A stretch of DNA of 64,000 bases from Acinetobacter sp. MB5 (GCF_003261585.1 NZ_POVU01000004.1:209092-273091); one strand, 5' to 3'. Shown: positions 49,284 to 59,353, numbered from the stretch's first letter. Notes: generated from the sequence alone by a model not told the origin. Numbers and translations: made by a program.

Positions 49284-49310
49284 GAAAATGAGAGGTTTCC
49301 AACTACTACT

Positions 49311-49568
49311 TTACGCTTTCTTTTTGGCAAAGCGTGCAAATTTACGATTAAAGTTGGCCACACGCCCTTCGTTGCTGGCCTGACGGACTTCACCTGTATA
49401 AAACGGATGTGAAGCACTGGAAATATCCAGCGTGACGTAAGGATAAATCTGCCCTTGATACGCTTTGCTTTGGCTCGGCTTTAAGGTTGAACCAATTAAG
49501 AAGTAGGTATCCGCGTTGGTATCGTGAAACAAAACTTGTTGATAATCAGGATGAATTTCTTTTTTCAT
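49311..49568 (-). CDS. rpmE2: 50S ribosomal protein L31 type B (zinc-independent)
   Basis: 85 residues from the ATG at 49568 ([20 protein letters not shown]). It is the type B form: longer, with [20 protein letters not shown] at the end, and no CxxC zinc site. In many bacteria it replaces zinc-binding L31 under zinc starvation and is repressed by Zur. A Zur-box-like palindrome lies 17 bases upstream. It is monocistronic. Confidence 0.95.
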   Translation of the reverse strand: MKKEIHPDYQQVLFHDTNADTYFLIGSTLKPSQSKAYQGQIYPYVTLDISSASHPFYTGEVRQASNEGRVANFNRKFARFAKKKA

Positions 49569-49585
49569 AACACACTCCAATATAA

Positions 49586-49601
49586 TTACGTTATAACATA
49601 A
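49586..49601. promoter_or_regulatory. Zur-box-like palindrome upstream of rpmE2
   Basis: TTACGTTATAACATAA is a palindrome with one mismatch; its core GTTATAAC matches the centre of gammaproteobacterial Zur boxes (TGTTATA-N-TATAACA class). The position 17 bases upstream of the start would overlap the promoter. Confidence 0.7.
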
Positions 49602-49739
49602 CAATATTCTATCCGATTTTTTTCATCTTCGTCAAAAAATCCGTGTGCTCATGCACAAAATCGACAGAAATAGTCTTTCCCTAGAACGTACAAAATTTGC
49701 TATATTTAGCGTTTTTCCGCGACATTTTTTCTAACCATT

Positions 49740-51530
49740 ATGAATACGGCAATCCAAGCAGCTCTTGATCATGCAGTTCAGTCCCTTCAACAACAGGGTG
49801 TTATTCCATCTGACTGGAAAAACAACAGCACCTTAACGCGAACCAAAGATCGAAGCCACGGTGATTTTGCCTCAAATGTTGCCATGACCGCTGCGAAAGC
49901 TGCAGGCTTAAAACCACGCGATCTTGCAGAACAAATCTTGGCAAATTTGCCTGAAGTTGCCGATATCAGTAAAGCTGAAATCGCTGGCCCAGGATTCATT
50001 AACTTCTTTTTAAATGCAGACCAACGTTTTACTGTGCTTGATCAAATTCAACAACAAAACCAGCAGTTTGGTCGCACTCAAAGCAATGTTGGACAACGCA
50101 TCCAGGTTGAATTTGTATCAGCTAACCCAACTTCTAGCCTACATGTCGGTCATGGTCGTGGTGCAGCTTACGGTATGACCGTTGCGAATTTACTTGAAAC
50201 GACTGGCGCTGTGGTTGACCGCGAATACTACGTTAACGACGCAGGTCGTCAGATGGACATTTTGGCGACTTCAACGTATTTACGTTATTTAGAATTAAAA
50301 GGCCAAAGCCTTGTCTTCCCAAAAAATGCTTACCAAGGCGACTATGTTAAAGAAATCGCGCAAAGCATTATTGAAAAAGATAGCGATGCACATGTCCGCC
50401 CTGTTGCAGATGTCTATAAAGATGTGCCTGAAGATGTTCAATATGCCGATGAGCTTGATGCAGATGGCAACAAAGTCGTTGTTTCAGGTGACAAAGAAAA
50501 ACATATCGATGGTTTGATTGCCAACTCACAACAACTCCTTGGTGAAGGCTATCGCGTTTTCCATCAAGCTGCACTGAAAGCCATCTTAGCAGACATTAAA
50601 GATGACCTTGGTGAGTTCGGTGTCACCTTCAACCAATGGTTCAGCGAAGCTAGCCTGACTGAAAAAATTGATGAAGCGTTAGCAACCCTTGATCAACGTG
50701 GTTTCTTGTACGAACAAGACGGTAACATCTGGTTTAAATCAACAGAATTTGGCGACGAAAAAGACCGTGTAGTGAAACGTCGCAACGGTCAAACCACTTA
50801 CTTTGCATCGGACATTGCTTACCACCTCAACAAATTACAACGTGGTTATACGCATATTGTGGATATTTGGGGTTCAGACCACCACGGTTATATTGCCCGC
50901 GTAAAAGCGGCAATTGATGCGATGGGTTATGACTCAAGCAAACTGACTGTACTTTTGGTTCAGTTCGTCAGCTTGTGGCGTGGCGGTGAGATGGTACAAA
51001 TGTCCTCTCGTTCAGGTCAGTTCGTGACTTTACGTGAATTGCGTGAAGAAGTGGGCAACGATGCAGCGCGTTTCTATTACGTGATGCGTAAGAGCGAACA
51101 GCACATTGACTTTGACCTTGACCTTGCAGTTTCTCAAAGTAAAGACAACGCTGTGTATTATATTCAATACGCACATGCCCGTATCTGCCGTATGCTTGAA
51201 AAAGCCAAAGATACAGGCCTTGCATTTGATGCAGTAGCGGCACGCCAGTTTGCTGAACAATTAAGCCTTGATGCTGAAACTGAAATCTTGGCAAAACTTG
51301 CAGCTTACCCAGACATTATTAACCGTGCAGCCAATGCCTATGAACCACACCAAGTCGGTAACTACTTGAAAGAACTTGCAGCATTGTTCCATGGCTGGTA
51401 CAACGAGCATAAAGTATTGAGTGAAGATGCTGCCCTAACGCAAGCTCGTTTATTACTTTCAGTAAACGTACAACAAGTTTTACGCAATGGTTTAGAATTG
51501 CTTGGCGTATCTGCACCAACAGCGATGTAA
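49740..51530 (+). CDS. argS: Arginyl-tRNA synthetase ArgS
   Basis: 596 residues, class I synthetase. N-terminal Add-1 domain (SHGDFASNVAMTAAKAAGLK), the HIGH motif as HVGHGRGAAYG near residue 138, and the KMSKS equivalent as QMSSRSGQFVTL. The C-terminal DALR anticodon-binding domain is seen from about residue 470 (YYIQYAHARICRML). Start right after a TTTCTAACCATT spacer. Confidence 0.97.
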   Translation: MNTAIQAALDHAVQSLQQQGVIPSDWKNNSTLTRTKDRSHGDFASNVAMTAAKAAGLKPRDLAEQILANLPEVADISKAEIAGPGFINFFLNADQRFTVLDQIQQQNQQFGRTQSNVGQRIQVEFVSANPTSSLHVGHGRGAAYGMTVANLLETTGAVVDREYYVNDAGRQMDILATSTYLRYLELKGQSLVFPKNAYQGDYVKEIAQSIIEKDSDAHVRPVADVYKDVPEDVQYADELDADGNKVVVSGDKEKHIDGLIANSQQLLGEGYRVFHQAALKAILADIKDDLGEFGVTFNQWFSEASLTEKIDEALATLDQRGFLYEQDGNIWFKSTEFGDEKDRVVKRRNGQTTYFASDIAYHLNKLQRGYTHIVDIWGSDHHGYIARVKAAIDAMGYDSSKLTVLLVQFVSLWRGGEMVQMSSRSGQFVTLRELREEVGNDAARFYYVMRKSEQHIDFDLDLAVSQSKDNAVYYIQYAHARICRMLEKAKDTGLAFDAVAARQFAEQLSLDAETEILAKLAAYPDIINRAANAYEPHQVGNYLKELAALFHGWYNEHKVLSEDAALTQARLLLSVNVQQVLRNGLELLGVSAPTAM

Positions 51531-51547
51531 GTTAAGAGGGTTCCTAC

Positions 51548-52141
51548 GTGTGGGGTAAAATACAACGCGGCGTTTCCGAGCGCCCTAAACAGCCAAAACA
51601 GTCATTCATTCCCAAGTGGTTTGGTACCTTAATTTTGATTTTAATGGTACTGAGCGCAGCGGTTGCATTAATGCTGTGGAAGCCGTGGGCACCCGTACAA
51701 CCACATACTGATATTCCGACTGGGCAGCCACAGGAAGAGACCAATAAAGACTACCGTTTTTATGATCAGTTACCTAAACAACAGGTGACACCGATTCCTG
51801 AGCAAGCCGTACCTGTAACGCCTTCAAAAGAAGTGGGTGTCATTGTTGAAGCACCTGCACCACAACCAAGTGTAAGCAGTAGTACAGCCTCTGAGCCAAC
51901 AGCAGCAGCTCAAACCAGTTATATTTTACAGGTGAAAAGCTTTACCGATCCTGACAGTGCAGATGCCAAACGTTCAGAAATTCTGATGAACAAATTGCCT
52001 GCGGATGTTATTGTCAGTGTGGAAAAGGGTAAAACTTGGTATCGTGTGATTTCAGGGCCTTTTACCAATCAAAATGATGCGATTGCTGCACAGCAAACAC
52101 TGCAAAATAGCGGAATTGATTCGATCATTGTGAAGCACTAA
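51548..52141 (+). CDS. SPOR-domain membrane protein
   Basis: 197 residues with a GTG start behind AGAGGG. Cytoplasmic Lys/Gln stretch, one membrane helix at residues about 25-43 (LILILMVLSAAVALMLW), a Pro/Gln/Ser-rich periplasmic linker, and a C-terminal SPOR domain from about residue 120 (YILQVKSFTDPDSADAKRSE, WYRVISGPFTNQNDAIAAQQ). SPOR binds denuded septal glycan, so this is a likely cell-division protein (FtsN-type layout). It follows argS by 17 bases and is likely co-transcribed. Confidence 0.9.
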   Translation: MWGKIQRGVSERPKQPKQSFIPKWFGTLILILMVLSAAVALMLWKPWAPVQPHTDIPTGQPQEETNKDYRFYDQLPKQQVTPIPEQAVPVTPSKEVGVIVEAPAPQPSVSSSTASEPTAAAQTSYILQVKSFTDPDSADAKRSEILMNKLPADVIVSVEKGKTWYRVISGPFTNQNDAIAAQQTLQNSGIDSIIVKH

Positions 52142-52154
52142 GCCACCAAACTTT

Positions 52155-52182
52155 AAAAAGCGATCAACTGATCGCTTTTTTT
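52155..52182. terminator. Bidirectional terminator between the SPOR and DMT genes
   Basis: AGCGATCAACTGATCGCT flanked by A5 and T7. The T side serves the plus-strand SPOR gene. The hairpin overlaps the last codons of the convergent DMT gene, whose stop is at 52164. Confidence 0.88.
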
Positions 52183-53066
52183 ATGGCTAAATTGCGCAAT
52201 TTCGGGCCTAAGAAAAACACCAGATTCCCCAGTAATATACACATTACTCCGATCACCGCACTCAAACTCCAGTGATAGTTTTCCCAAATCGTAGAAATAC
52301 TCAAAGCGACCAGAGGAAACAGCAAAGTACTATAAGCCGCCTGCCCTGCTCCGATCCGTCCAACTAAAATAAAATAAGCTGTAAAACCAACGACTGAACC
52401 AAAAATTGCCAAATAACCTACGGCCACAATAAATTGCCAGTTCCAAACAGGTAAAAACTGCATGCCTGTCATCGCAGCAAACCCGCCCATCCATAAAGTC
52501 CCATAACTCATGGCATAAGCATTGGTACTTAAGACATCTAGTCCTCGTTTCTGATGGCGTGCGCTGATCATATTTCCTAAAGAAAAACCGTAAGTTCCAA
52601 GCATACATAGACCGATACCAAGTAACGTCTCGGTTTGTAAGTGAGTGCTGCTCAAGTCTTGCCAGAACAATAAAAACATTCCCATAAAGCCCAATGTGAC
52701 CGCAGGGAAAAACTGAGGAGAGATTTTTTGACCAAAAAACAGACGACTATTCAGGGTATTAAAAAGTACCGCCATCGAAAAAATAACGGATTCTAAGCCA
52801 CTGTTAATATAAGCAATCGCATGATAGAAACATAAAAAATTTAACCCAAAAACACACAAACCCTGAACAGCAAAAAATAAATGATCTTTAACAGAGAAAC
52901 GGCGTAAACGGCGGGTGATTAACAAGCCAAACACTAAACAACTCGCAGCCACAAGAAAGCGCCAGAAGACAGCAACGACAGGATCAACGAAATTGGACTG
53001 AGCAGTAATGGCAATCCATGTTGTGCCCCAAATCAGCACCACCAAAGCATATAAAAACAAGTTCAC
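52164..53066 (-). CDS. DMT-superfamily (EamA) transporter
   Basis: 300 residues from a GTG at 53066 behind GGAGAAC; upstream in-frame starts are not plausible. About ten membrane segments in two EamA halves (LFLYALVVLIWGTTWIAITA at the start, GFTAYFILVGRIGAGQAAY in the second). It is a probable exporter of metabolites or amino acids. A divergent AraC gene starts 160 bases away and may regulate it. Confidence 0.88.
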   Translation of the reverse strand: MNLFLYALVVLIWGTTWIAITAQSNFVDPVVAVFWRFLVAASCLVFGLLITRRLRRFSVKDHLFFAVQGLCVFGLNFLCFYHAIAYINSGLESVIFSMAVLFNTLNSRLFFGQKISPQFFPAVTLGFMGMFLLFWQDLSSTHLQTETLLGIGLCMLGTYGFSLGNMISARHQKRGLDVLSTNAYAMSYGTLWMGGFAAMTGMQFLPVWNWQFIVAVGYLAIFGSVVGFTAYFILVGRIGAGQAAYSTLLFPLVALSISTIWENYHWSLSAVIGVMCILLGNLVFFLGPKLRNLAIKKAIS

Positions 53067-53225
53067 TGATGTTCTCCTTTTTTCATAGGCTAGTATGGAG
53101 AGCAGCTGAAAAATAAACTTGTATAAACTCGGGATCGACTTGCACAAACTTGCGGTTTTTTTAGAAAATCTGCAAAGACTGTTTAAAAAACAGCTAGACT
53201 ATACTGTCCATGGTATTGTCACGTA

Positions 53226-54098
53226 ATGATGCAGATGACCTATCAGACCCTTCAACAGCTTCAAAAGCATAAAGCACAGTTGCTTGACCATACGCAGCTG
53301 GGTTCTGGCATGCAATTGGCCTCTTGGTATAACCAACATGATCGTATTGGAGTCTGTAGCGATCACCATACCCTGAGTTTATATATTCAGGGAGGCTATG
53401 AAAGTTATCAAAAACGGGGCTTGAATTGGCATAATGGGGGCGGGCCAGATCATTTTTGCTTAATGCCACAGCATCAAGCATCAGAATGGGACATTCGCGG
53501 AGAGCTGAGTTTTGTGCATTTATATTATACTGACCAGCATCTACGAGATTTGGCGACCAATGTTTGGGACAAAGAGCCCAATACCATCCTGTTAGATGAA
53601 AAAACCTTCGCAGTTGATCCTCAGATCACTTTGTTATATCGGCATTTTTTACTCAATTGCGATTGGCAACAGTCCGAAAATTTACTGCAACTCTCGACCA
53701 CGGCGACTTTATTGCTCAATCATATACTTCGCAACTACAGCAATATTGTATGGAACATGCCGCACGTCAAAGGCGGACTTGCACCTGCCACCTTGCGTTT
53801 ACTGTTAGAGTGGATTGAGGCAAATTTACACTTACCACTAACCATTTCAGATTTGGCAGCGCAAGCGCATTTAAGCGACTACCATTTTGCCCATATGTTT
53901 CGGCATTCCATGCAACAAGCACCGCATCAATATATCTTGCAACAACGCTTGATGCGGGCACATCAGCTGATTCAGCACTCAACATTTAACTTGACTGAAG
54001 TTGCCTTTCAGTGTGGTTTCAGCTCTGCCAGCCATTTTAGCAATCGCTTTAAACAGCATTTTGGCTGTACACCTTCTCAACTTCGCGGCTCTTGCTAA
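53226..54098 (+). CDS. AraC-family transcriptional regulator
   Basis: 290 residues. Residues 1-175 form a cupin-like sensing domain (HTLSLYIQGGYESYQKRGLN). Residues about 190-290 are the AraC HTH pair: LTISDLAAQAHLSDYHFAHM and FNLTEVAFQCGFSSASHFSN, ending FKQHFGCTPSQLR. It is divergent from the DMT transporter and convergent with the TenA-like gene, whose last four bases it overlaps. The ligand is unknown. Confidence 0.92.
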   Translation: MMQMTYQTLQQLQKHKAQLLDHTQLGSGMQLASWYNQHDRIGVCSDHHTLSLYIQGGYESYQKRGLNWHNGGGPDHFCLMPQHQASEWDIRGELSFVHLYYTDQHLRDLATNVWDKEPNTILLDEKTFAVDPQITLLYRHFLLNCDWQQSENLLQLSTTATLLLNHILRNYSNIVWNMPHVKGGLAPATLRLLLEWIEANLHLPLTISDLAAQAHLSDYHFAHMFRHSMQQAPHQYILQQRLMRAHQLIQHSTFNLTEVAFQCGFSSASHFSNRFKQHFGCTPSQLRGSC

Positions 54099-54832
54099 GC
54101 CTGCAATTTATAGCATTCATCCAGTGCCAACGCATAATATTCTAGACCTTCACGTGCCGCGTTAAAGGCTTTGAGTTGCAGCTCAGGCTTGCCATCACAT
54201 AAGCGTTTAATCAGCTCCATAGCTTCATATGGATGCAAATCATCATAATGGGCATGTGCACGTAACCACGCCAGTGATCGCTTGTTAATCTGAACCTCTG
54301 GATGATTCTCGTAACCACGAATTCCCTTATAAACATGCAAAGACCAATCCCCTGTTGCCCACTCAATCGCCAAATTGGTCGCTGCCAAGCACTCAGCCAG
54401 ACTACTGCGGTAATTCACACTCCACAGGAAATGATTGACAGCATTCATTGCAGGTGGTGGAGTCACTGTATCAAGTTGATCAATGCTTAAGCCAAAACCA
54501 CCAGCCCAATCCCGATACCAAGCCAAATGGCGCTCTTCGACTTTAATGTTCTGAATTAACCAATCCCGACTCTCCACGACCCCCTGCTCTTGAAAATGAA
54601 TCGCCTTAGACAAGGCAAGTGCCATATAAGAAGGAAACTGTGCCACGAGTGGATAGAAGTTTAATAACGCAGCACGAAAACATTCTAATTTGAGCGTTCC
54701 ATTTGCCATACCCAGAAATAATGGATGCTGGCTGACTCGTTCTTTTGCGGGAATTAAATCATCCCAAAATTTTTGGGCCCATTCACTATGTGGTGTGATT
54801 TCTAGGCTAAATTCATTTTTTAAAATCGTCAT
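54095..54832 (-). CDS. TenA/PqqC-like (heme-oxygenase-fold) protein
   Basis: 245 residues from the ATG at 54832 behind AGGAATAGGG. All-helical, with FYPLVAQFPSYMALALSKA and HLAWYRDWAGGFGL, ECLAATNLAIEWATGDW, and HAHYDDLHPYEAMELIK. The conserved Glu and His positions (ERHLAWY; HYDDLHP) fit iron-containing diiron-type enzymes of the HDO/TenA-like group. The reaction is unknown; not a thiamine TenA by context. Confidence 0.75.
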   Translation of the reverse strand: MTILKNEFSLEITPHSEWAQKFWDDLIPAKERVSQHPLFLGMANGTLKLECFRAALLNFYPLVAQFPSYMALALSKAIHFQEQGVVESRDWLIQNIKVEERHLAWYRDWAGGFGLSIDQLDTVTPPPAMNAVNHFLWSVNYRSSLAECLAATNLAIEWATGDWSLHVYKGIRGYENHPEVQINKRSLAWLRAHAHYDDLHPYEAMELIKRLCDGKPELQLKAFNAAREGLEYYALALDECYKLQA

Positions 54833-55284
54833 TACCCTATTCCTATTTATAATCCACACTTTTATTTTTAATACAATATTATTCTAGAATAATCAATTAG
54901 ATTTATTGATTTATTAGACAAAAACTACTGTTCTATTGATTTAAATAAAATATAGAATTTGAATTATGTATTTATGTTAATAAATACATAATGATAGATT
55001 TACTCTCTTTATTTCCATTAAACATTACATTATATTTCACGAATAATATTTACTTTTTACATGAATTTTACACTTAAAATTCTAAATATCATTTATTATC
55101 ATGCAGCACCATATAGCATTAAGGATAATTATTATCAGTCTAAAAAATTCATAAAATATAATATTATAACGAAATTTTTATATACAATTTTAAAATCGCG
55201 TTATAATTTTCATTTCATAGAAGATATTATATAAACCATAGAAGAAACTAAAAATATAGATTCTTAGAAGAGTGAGATGAAGCT
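54833..55284. other. 452-bp AT-rich spacer between divergent genes
   Basis: Very AT-rich, holding the promoters of the TenA-like gene and the diguanylate cyclase. I see no hairpin, palindrome or reading frame in it that stands out. Confidence 0.5.
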
Positions 55285-56520
55285 ATGAACTTACAGGGTT
55301 CTAGTATCCTTGGTCGGAAACAAGTCGATTTACTCAAAAAAACTCGGTTAAATTTTCTGTGGTTTCCTAAAAGATTCGAACGCCTATACAGAGAACGCTA
55401 TTGTAACGAAGCCGCTTATGAGTTTCGTTATCGTGGTTTTATTATCTTAATTTTATATCTTTATCTTTCTTTGGGTATTTATGAAGTTTTACCAGACAGT
55501 CAAGTTATGGCTTGGGCATTATTATATGGCTGGGTAGGGATCATTATTTTTATAGCTTGGATTAGCTCTTTTATTAAAAAGCTCAATTCTTGGTTTGATT
55601 ATTACGCTTCAATTGGTTCAACCCTTTCCGTTACCATTAGTTTCATTTTAGTCAATGGCTTACAGCAAGTCCAAAATACAGTTCTATTTCATACTGCCAT
55701 GATGTATGCAGTGATTATTATTTATGCCTTTGTCGGTCTACGCTTTTATACCGCTTTACTGGCAGGTTGGTTAGGTGGGTTGCTTGGGCTGATTATCAGT
55801 AATCATATGAATGCCATGATTGACTGGACGCTGCTCAACCGCACATATACCTTTAGCAGTTTTTTAGGCATGTCTTTGGCCTACTTCATTGATCGGCAAC
55901 ACCGCGAAAATTTTCTAAAAAACTGTATTATCGAACATAACCACCTTGAGTTGGTACAACAAGCTCAGCAACTCTCAAAGCTCTCACAAATTGATTCACT
56001 GACTGGCTTGGCCAATCGCCGCTATCTCGATGAAATTTTAGAAAAAGAATGGCAACGTGCGATCCATTGTTCAATGCCACTGACCATCATGATGATCGAT
56101 ATTGATTATTTTAAATTGTATAACGACTCACTGGGACACATCCAAGGCGATGAATGCTTAAAACGGATTGCCTTTATGCTGAGCTGCGCTAAAGCTAAAC
56201 ACTCTGATGCTGTAATTGCCCGTTATGGTGGTGAAGAGTTTTTACTGCTATTTCCTCAAACAGATGAAAAAGAGGCCCAAGCACGTGCGGAAGAATTAAT
56301 GAAGAAAGTCCATCAACTGGCCTTACCACATCCCTCTAGCTCAATTTCGTCTTATGTCACGCTGAGCATGGGTGTTGCAACAACCATTCCTTTATATGGG
56401 GAAACCGTTTCTGAGCTGGTGGGTATGGCAGACCATGCACTTTACCTAGCCAAACATCGTGGACGTGATCAATATCAAATTGCAACCAGTCATCGACCAC
56501 CTCTGGCAATCGCCGAATAG
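55285..56520 (+). CDS. Membrane-bound diguanylate cyclase
   Basis: 411 residues. Residues about 50-205 contain six membrane helices (FIILILYLYLSLGIYEVLPD onwards), then a helical linker (LVQQAQQLSKLSQIDSLTGL), then a GGDEF domain with MMIDIDYFKLYNDSLGHIQG and the active GGEEF in ARYGGEEFLLLFP. It should make c-di-GMP. The inhibitory RxxD site is not clearly present (KHSD with an extra residue before GGEEF). The signal sensed by the membrane part is unknown. Confidence 0.92.
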   Translation: MNLQGSSILGRKQVDLLKKTRLNFLWFPKRFERLYRERYCNEAAYEFRYRGFIILILYLYLSLGIYEVLPDSQVMAWALLYGWVGIIIFIAWISSFIKKLNSWFDYYASIGSTLSVTISFILVNGLQQVQNTVLFHTAMMYAVIIIYAFVGLRFYTALLAGWLGGLLGLIISNHMNAMIDWTLLNRTYTFSSFLGMSLAYFIDRQHRENFLKNCIIEHNHLELVQQAQQLSKLSQIDSLTGLANRRYLDEILEKEWQRAIHCSMPLTIMMIDIDYFKLYNDSLGHIQGDECLKRIAFMLSCAKAKHSDAVIARYGGEEFLLLFPQTDEKEAQARAEELMKKVHQLALPHPSSSISSYVTLSMGVATTIPLYGETVSELVGMADHALYLAKHRGRDQYQIATSHRPPLAIAE

Positions 56521-56529
56521 TATCTTCCG

Positions 56530-56988
56530 CTATTCCGCCATCTGTAATAATTGTTTTTCTGACAGCACTAAAATACCGTGTTGACGTAACAACGCTGTCG
56601 TCACTCCTACCCCATCCATTTTAATTCCAAAGAATGAACCATCATAAATCTGTTGACTACCACAAGATGGACTATTTTCTTTTAATACCACATGAGTTGC
56701 CTGATATTTCTGAGCAATCGCCAGCGTGGAATAAGCGCCTTGAATATATTGCTCAGTGACATCACGCCCTGACTGCTCAATGACCTGTGCTGTACCTGCC
56801 AAAACACTGTAGCCATCTCCGCCAATAATTTCAGCGGGTGGTCGTGGCGTGGCTAAGCCTGCAAGCAACTCTGGACAAATCGCAATGGCTTTGTGTTGAT
56901 GAATCAGCTGCTGAACTTTGAGATGTAAACAGTCTGTTCCATCATATCTAACAGGTTTACCTGCCAAACATGCGCTGACTAGGATCAT
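56530..56988 (-). CDS. DUF523-family protein (YbbK-like)
   Basis: 152 residues. Typical motifs: VSACLAGKPVRYDG at the start, CPELLAGLATPRPPAEI, and VLKENSPSCGSQQIYDG, which hold the conserved Cys residues likely to bind a metal or cluster. Full length for the family. No firm function is known. It is convergent with the cyclase gene (10 bases). Confidence 0.9.
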   Translation of the reverse strand: MILVSACLAGKPVRYDGTDCLHLKVQQLIHQHKAIAICPELLAGLATPRPPAEIIGGDGYSVLAGTAQVIEQSGRDVTEQYIQGAYSTLAIAQKYQATHVVLKENSPSCGSQQIYDGSFFGIKMDGVGVTTALLRQHGILVLSEKQLLQMAE

Positions 56989-57049
56989 GATTCAACACGC
57001 CTACAAGGAAAAAGATAAGCATAGCGCTTTTTACATTTAACCCTAAGTA

Positions 57050-57706
57050 CTATTGATAATGCCCATCAATTTCCTGTGCACGCTGAAAGGCTTCACGCTG
57101 CTGAATACGTGACAGAAATGCACGAATGTTGGGAATATCGAGTGGAACACGTTTAGATAATGCCTGAAGTGGAAAACTCATTTGAATGTCAGCAAAAGAG
57201 AATTCTCCAGCAAAATAATCATGTCTTGCCAAATAGTTTTCAATATACAGAACATGATCCTTGAGACGAGGCTGTAAAAAACCCGTCTTGACACCATTGC
57301 AGACTTTTTTCGCAATTGGCCGAATCAATAATGGCATATGGCAAGGCATATTACTCATCACCAGTTGAAACACCAGCAGTGGCATCAGTGAGCCTTCAGC
57401 ATAATGCATCCAGTATAAATACTGATAAGCATGTTCCTGATCTTCAGGTTTGGGCTTGAATTGACCCTCCTGGTCATAACGCTGCTGTAACATTTCCAAA
57501 ATCACAGCCGACTCTGCAAGCACTTGCTGACCATCCTGCAAAACTGGGGATTTTCCTAGCGGATGAACAATCTTGAGTTCTTCAGGCGCCGCGAGATTCG
57601 GCTGACGCTTATAAAAGCGAATTTGGTAATTTTGCAAATGTAACTCTTCTAAAGCCCATAAAATACGAAAGGCTCGTGAGTACTGTAAATAGTGCAGAAT
57701 CATCAT
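57050..57706 (-). CDS. Glutathione S-transferase family protein
   Basis: 218 residues from the ATG at 57706, with GGAGG eight bases upstream. N-terminal thioredoxin fold (ILHYLQYSRAFRILWALEEL, HPLGKSPVLQDGQQVLAESA) followed by an all-helical domain. Ser in YSRAFR is the probable catalytic position. It resembles bacterial GSTs of the Gtt1-like type. The substrate is unknown. Confidence 0.9.
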   Translation of the reverse strand: MMILHYLQYSRAFRILWALEELHLQNYQIRFYKRQPNLAAPEELKIVHPLGKSPVLQDGQQVLAESAVILEMLQQRYDQEGQFKPKPEDQEHAYQYLYWMHYAEGSLMPLLVFQLVMSNMPCHMPLLIRPIAKKVCNGVKTGFLQPRLKDHVLYIENYLARHDYFAGEFSFADIQMSFPLQALSKRVPLDIPNIRAFLSRIQQREAFQRAQEIDGHYQ

Positions 57707-57889
57707 GAAAGCGACCTCCAGAGTGTGGCTTCCCGTCATCTTCATAGATCAATATATGATCACTAGGGTTTGTTATAACCTAGAATTTCGATGCAATACA
57801 ACTACAACTTAAATGCTGATGACACTCCTGTTACAATAGCAATTATCACATTTCGATAAATTCCTGACTTTTTATAAGGTTTTACCTGC

Positions 57890-59287
57890 ATGGAATCTCA
57901 AAATTCGCCTAAGTATCAAGCTCTCGAACCCAAATACCGCTTATTGGTTCTTTTGGTGTCTATTGGGTTTTTCATGCAAGCTCTCGATACAACCATTGTC
58001 AATACGGCACTCCCAGCCATGGCACAGCACTTGCGAGAAGATCCTCTACATATGCATGGGGTTGTCGTGGCTTATGTGCTCTCCGTTGCAACCTGCATTC
58101 CTTTAAGTGGCTGGCTAGCGGATCGTTTTGGTCTGCGTGTTGTCTATCTCAGTGCCATTATTATTTTTACACTGGCGTCACTGGGTTGTGGCTTGTCCAA
58201 CTCTTTAGAACTCCTGATTTTTTTCCGTGTCTTACAAGGAATGGGTGGGGCTTTATTGTTGCCTGTTGGACGCCTGTCTTTGCTTAGAATCATTCCACGC
58301 GACCAGTTTTTATCTGCGATTAACCTCATGAGCCTTGCAGGGTTAGTTGGCCCACTGATTGGCCCAACACTTGGTGGATGGCTAGTGGAAGTTGCCAGTT
58401 GGCACTGGATTTTCTTACTCAATATTCCTATGGGAATATTGGGCGTTTTAGTCACGTTAAAAGCTTTACCGAATATTGTCGAAGCGAATGTCAAACGTTT
58501 TGATATTTCAGGCGTACTCATGCTGATTGTAGCAATGGTTGGACTCACCTTGGGGATTGATTCATTTTCAGTTGAAGCCTCATCGCATTTGATTGCCTAT
58601 CTACTTTTGGCTGCTGGTCTGATCGCCAGCACTTTATATGCACATCATGCATATAACCAGCAACATGCACTGTTTCGTAGTGATTTATTCCGACATGAGT
58701 TCTATGTGATTGGCATTTTAGGGAATTTCTTTGCGCGTTTTGCAGGGAATGCCATTCCATTTATATTGCCTTTACTCTTACAAGTGGTGTTTCAATTTAG
58801 CCCCTTTGAAACAGGCTTGATGATGATTCCGCTGGTTCTCGGTTCTTTATTTTCTAAGCCGATTGTCCGCCCTCTAATTCAGCATTTTGGTTATCGTAAT
58901 GTTCTGCTGATCAACACGGTTGCCGTTGGACTGTGTGTGATGAGCTTTACCTTGACCACAGCAACGACACCAGAATGGCTACGTGCACTACATTTCTTTC
59001 TGTTTGGTACACTCAACTCGATCCAGTTTGTGTCGATGAACACTTACACGTTGAAGGATTTACCCTCTCAGCATGCCAGTAGCGGCAACAGTTTCTTGTC
59101 AATGATCATGATGCTCTCCATGAGTATCGGGATTGCACTGACAGGGACGCTGATTAATTTCTATCAGGGTGCGACTTTTCACTTTTCAACCGCCCAAGCT
59201 TTTGATTACACGCTCATTACGCTAGGTATCATCAATGTGATCACCATGCTGGTTTTTTGGAAGATTCCAAAAGAAAATCAATCATAA
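57890..59287 (+). CDS. DHA2-family drug efflux MFS transporter (MdtD-like)
   Basis: 465 residues, about fourteen membrane segments. Motif C-like and DHA2 signatures: MQALDTTIVNTALPAMAQHL near the start, SGWLADRFGLRVVYLSAIII, GPTLGGWLVEVASWHWIFLL. It exports drugs or metabolites with proton motive force. No MFP (EmrA) gene is next to it, so it likely works alone as MdtD-type pumps do. Confidence 0.9.
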   Translation: MESQNSPKYQALEPKYRLLVLLVSIGFFMQALDTTIVNTALPAMAQHLREDPLHMHGVVVAYVLSVATCIPLSGWLADRFGLRVVYLSAIIIFTLASLGCGLSNSLELLIFFRVLQGMGGALLLPVGRLSLLRIIPRDQFLSAINLMSLAGLVGPLIGPTLGGWLVEVASWHWIFLLNIPMGILGVLVTLKALPNIVEANVKRFDISGVLMLIVAMVGLTLGIDSFSVEASSHLIAYLLLAAGLIASTLYAHHAYNQQHALFRSDLFRHEFYVIGILGNFFARFAGNAIPFILPLLLQVVFQFSPFETGLMMIPLVLGSLFSKPIVRPLIQHFGYRNVLLINTVAVGLCVMSFTLTTATTPEWLRALHFFLFGTLNSIQFVSMNTYTLKDLPSQHASSGNSFLSMIMMLSMSIGIALTGTLINFYQGATFHFSTAQAFDYTLITLGIINVITMLVFWKIPKENQS

Positions 59288-59353
59288 GTTTAAATAGGTT
59301 TTCAGGCGCAGTTTTCTTAAAATAGAGACTTAACCTTACATATCTGCTGGATC

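Noticed and set aside
49091..49417. 108-codon minus-strand frame over the rpmE2 3' region
   Set aside because: It overlaps rpmE2 in another frame and its downstream part covers the hairpins; composition is not protein-like.
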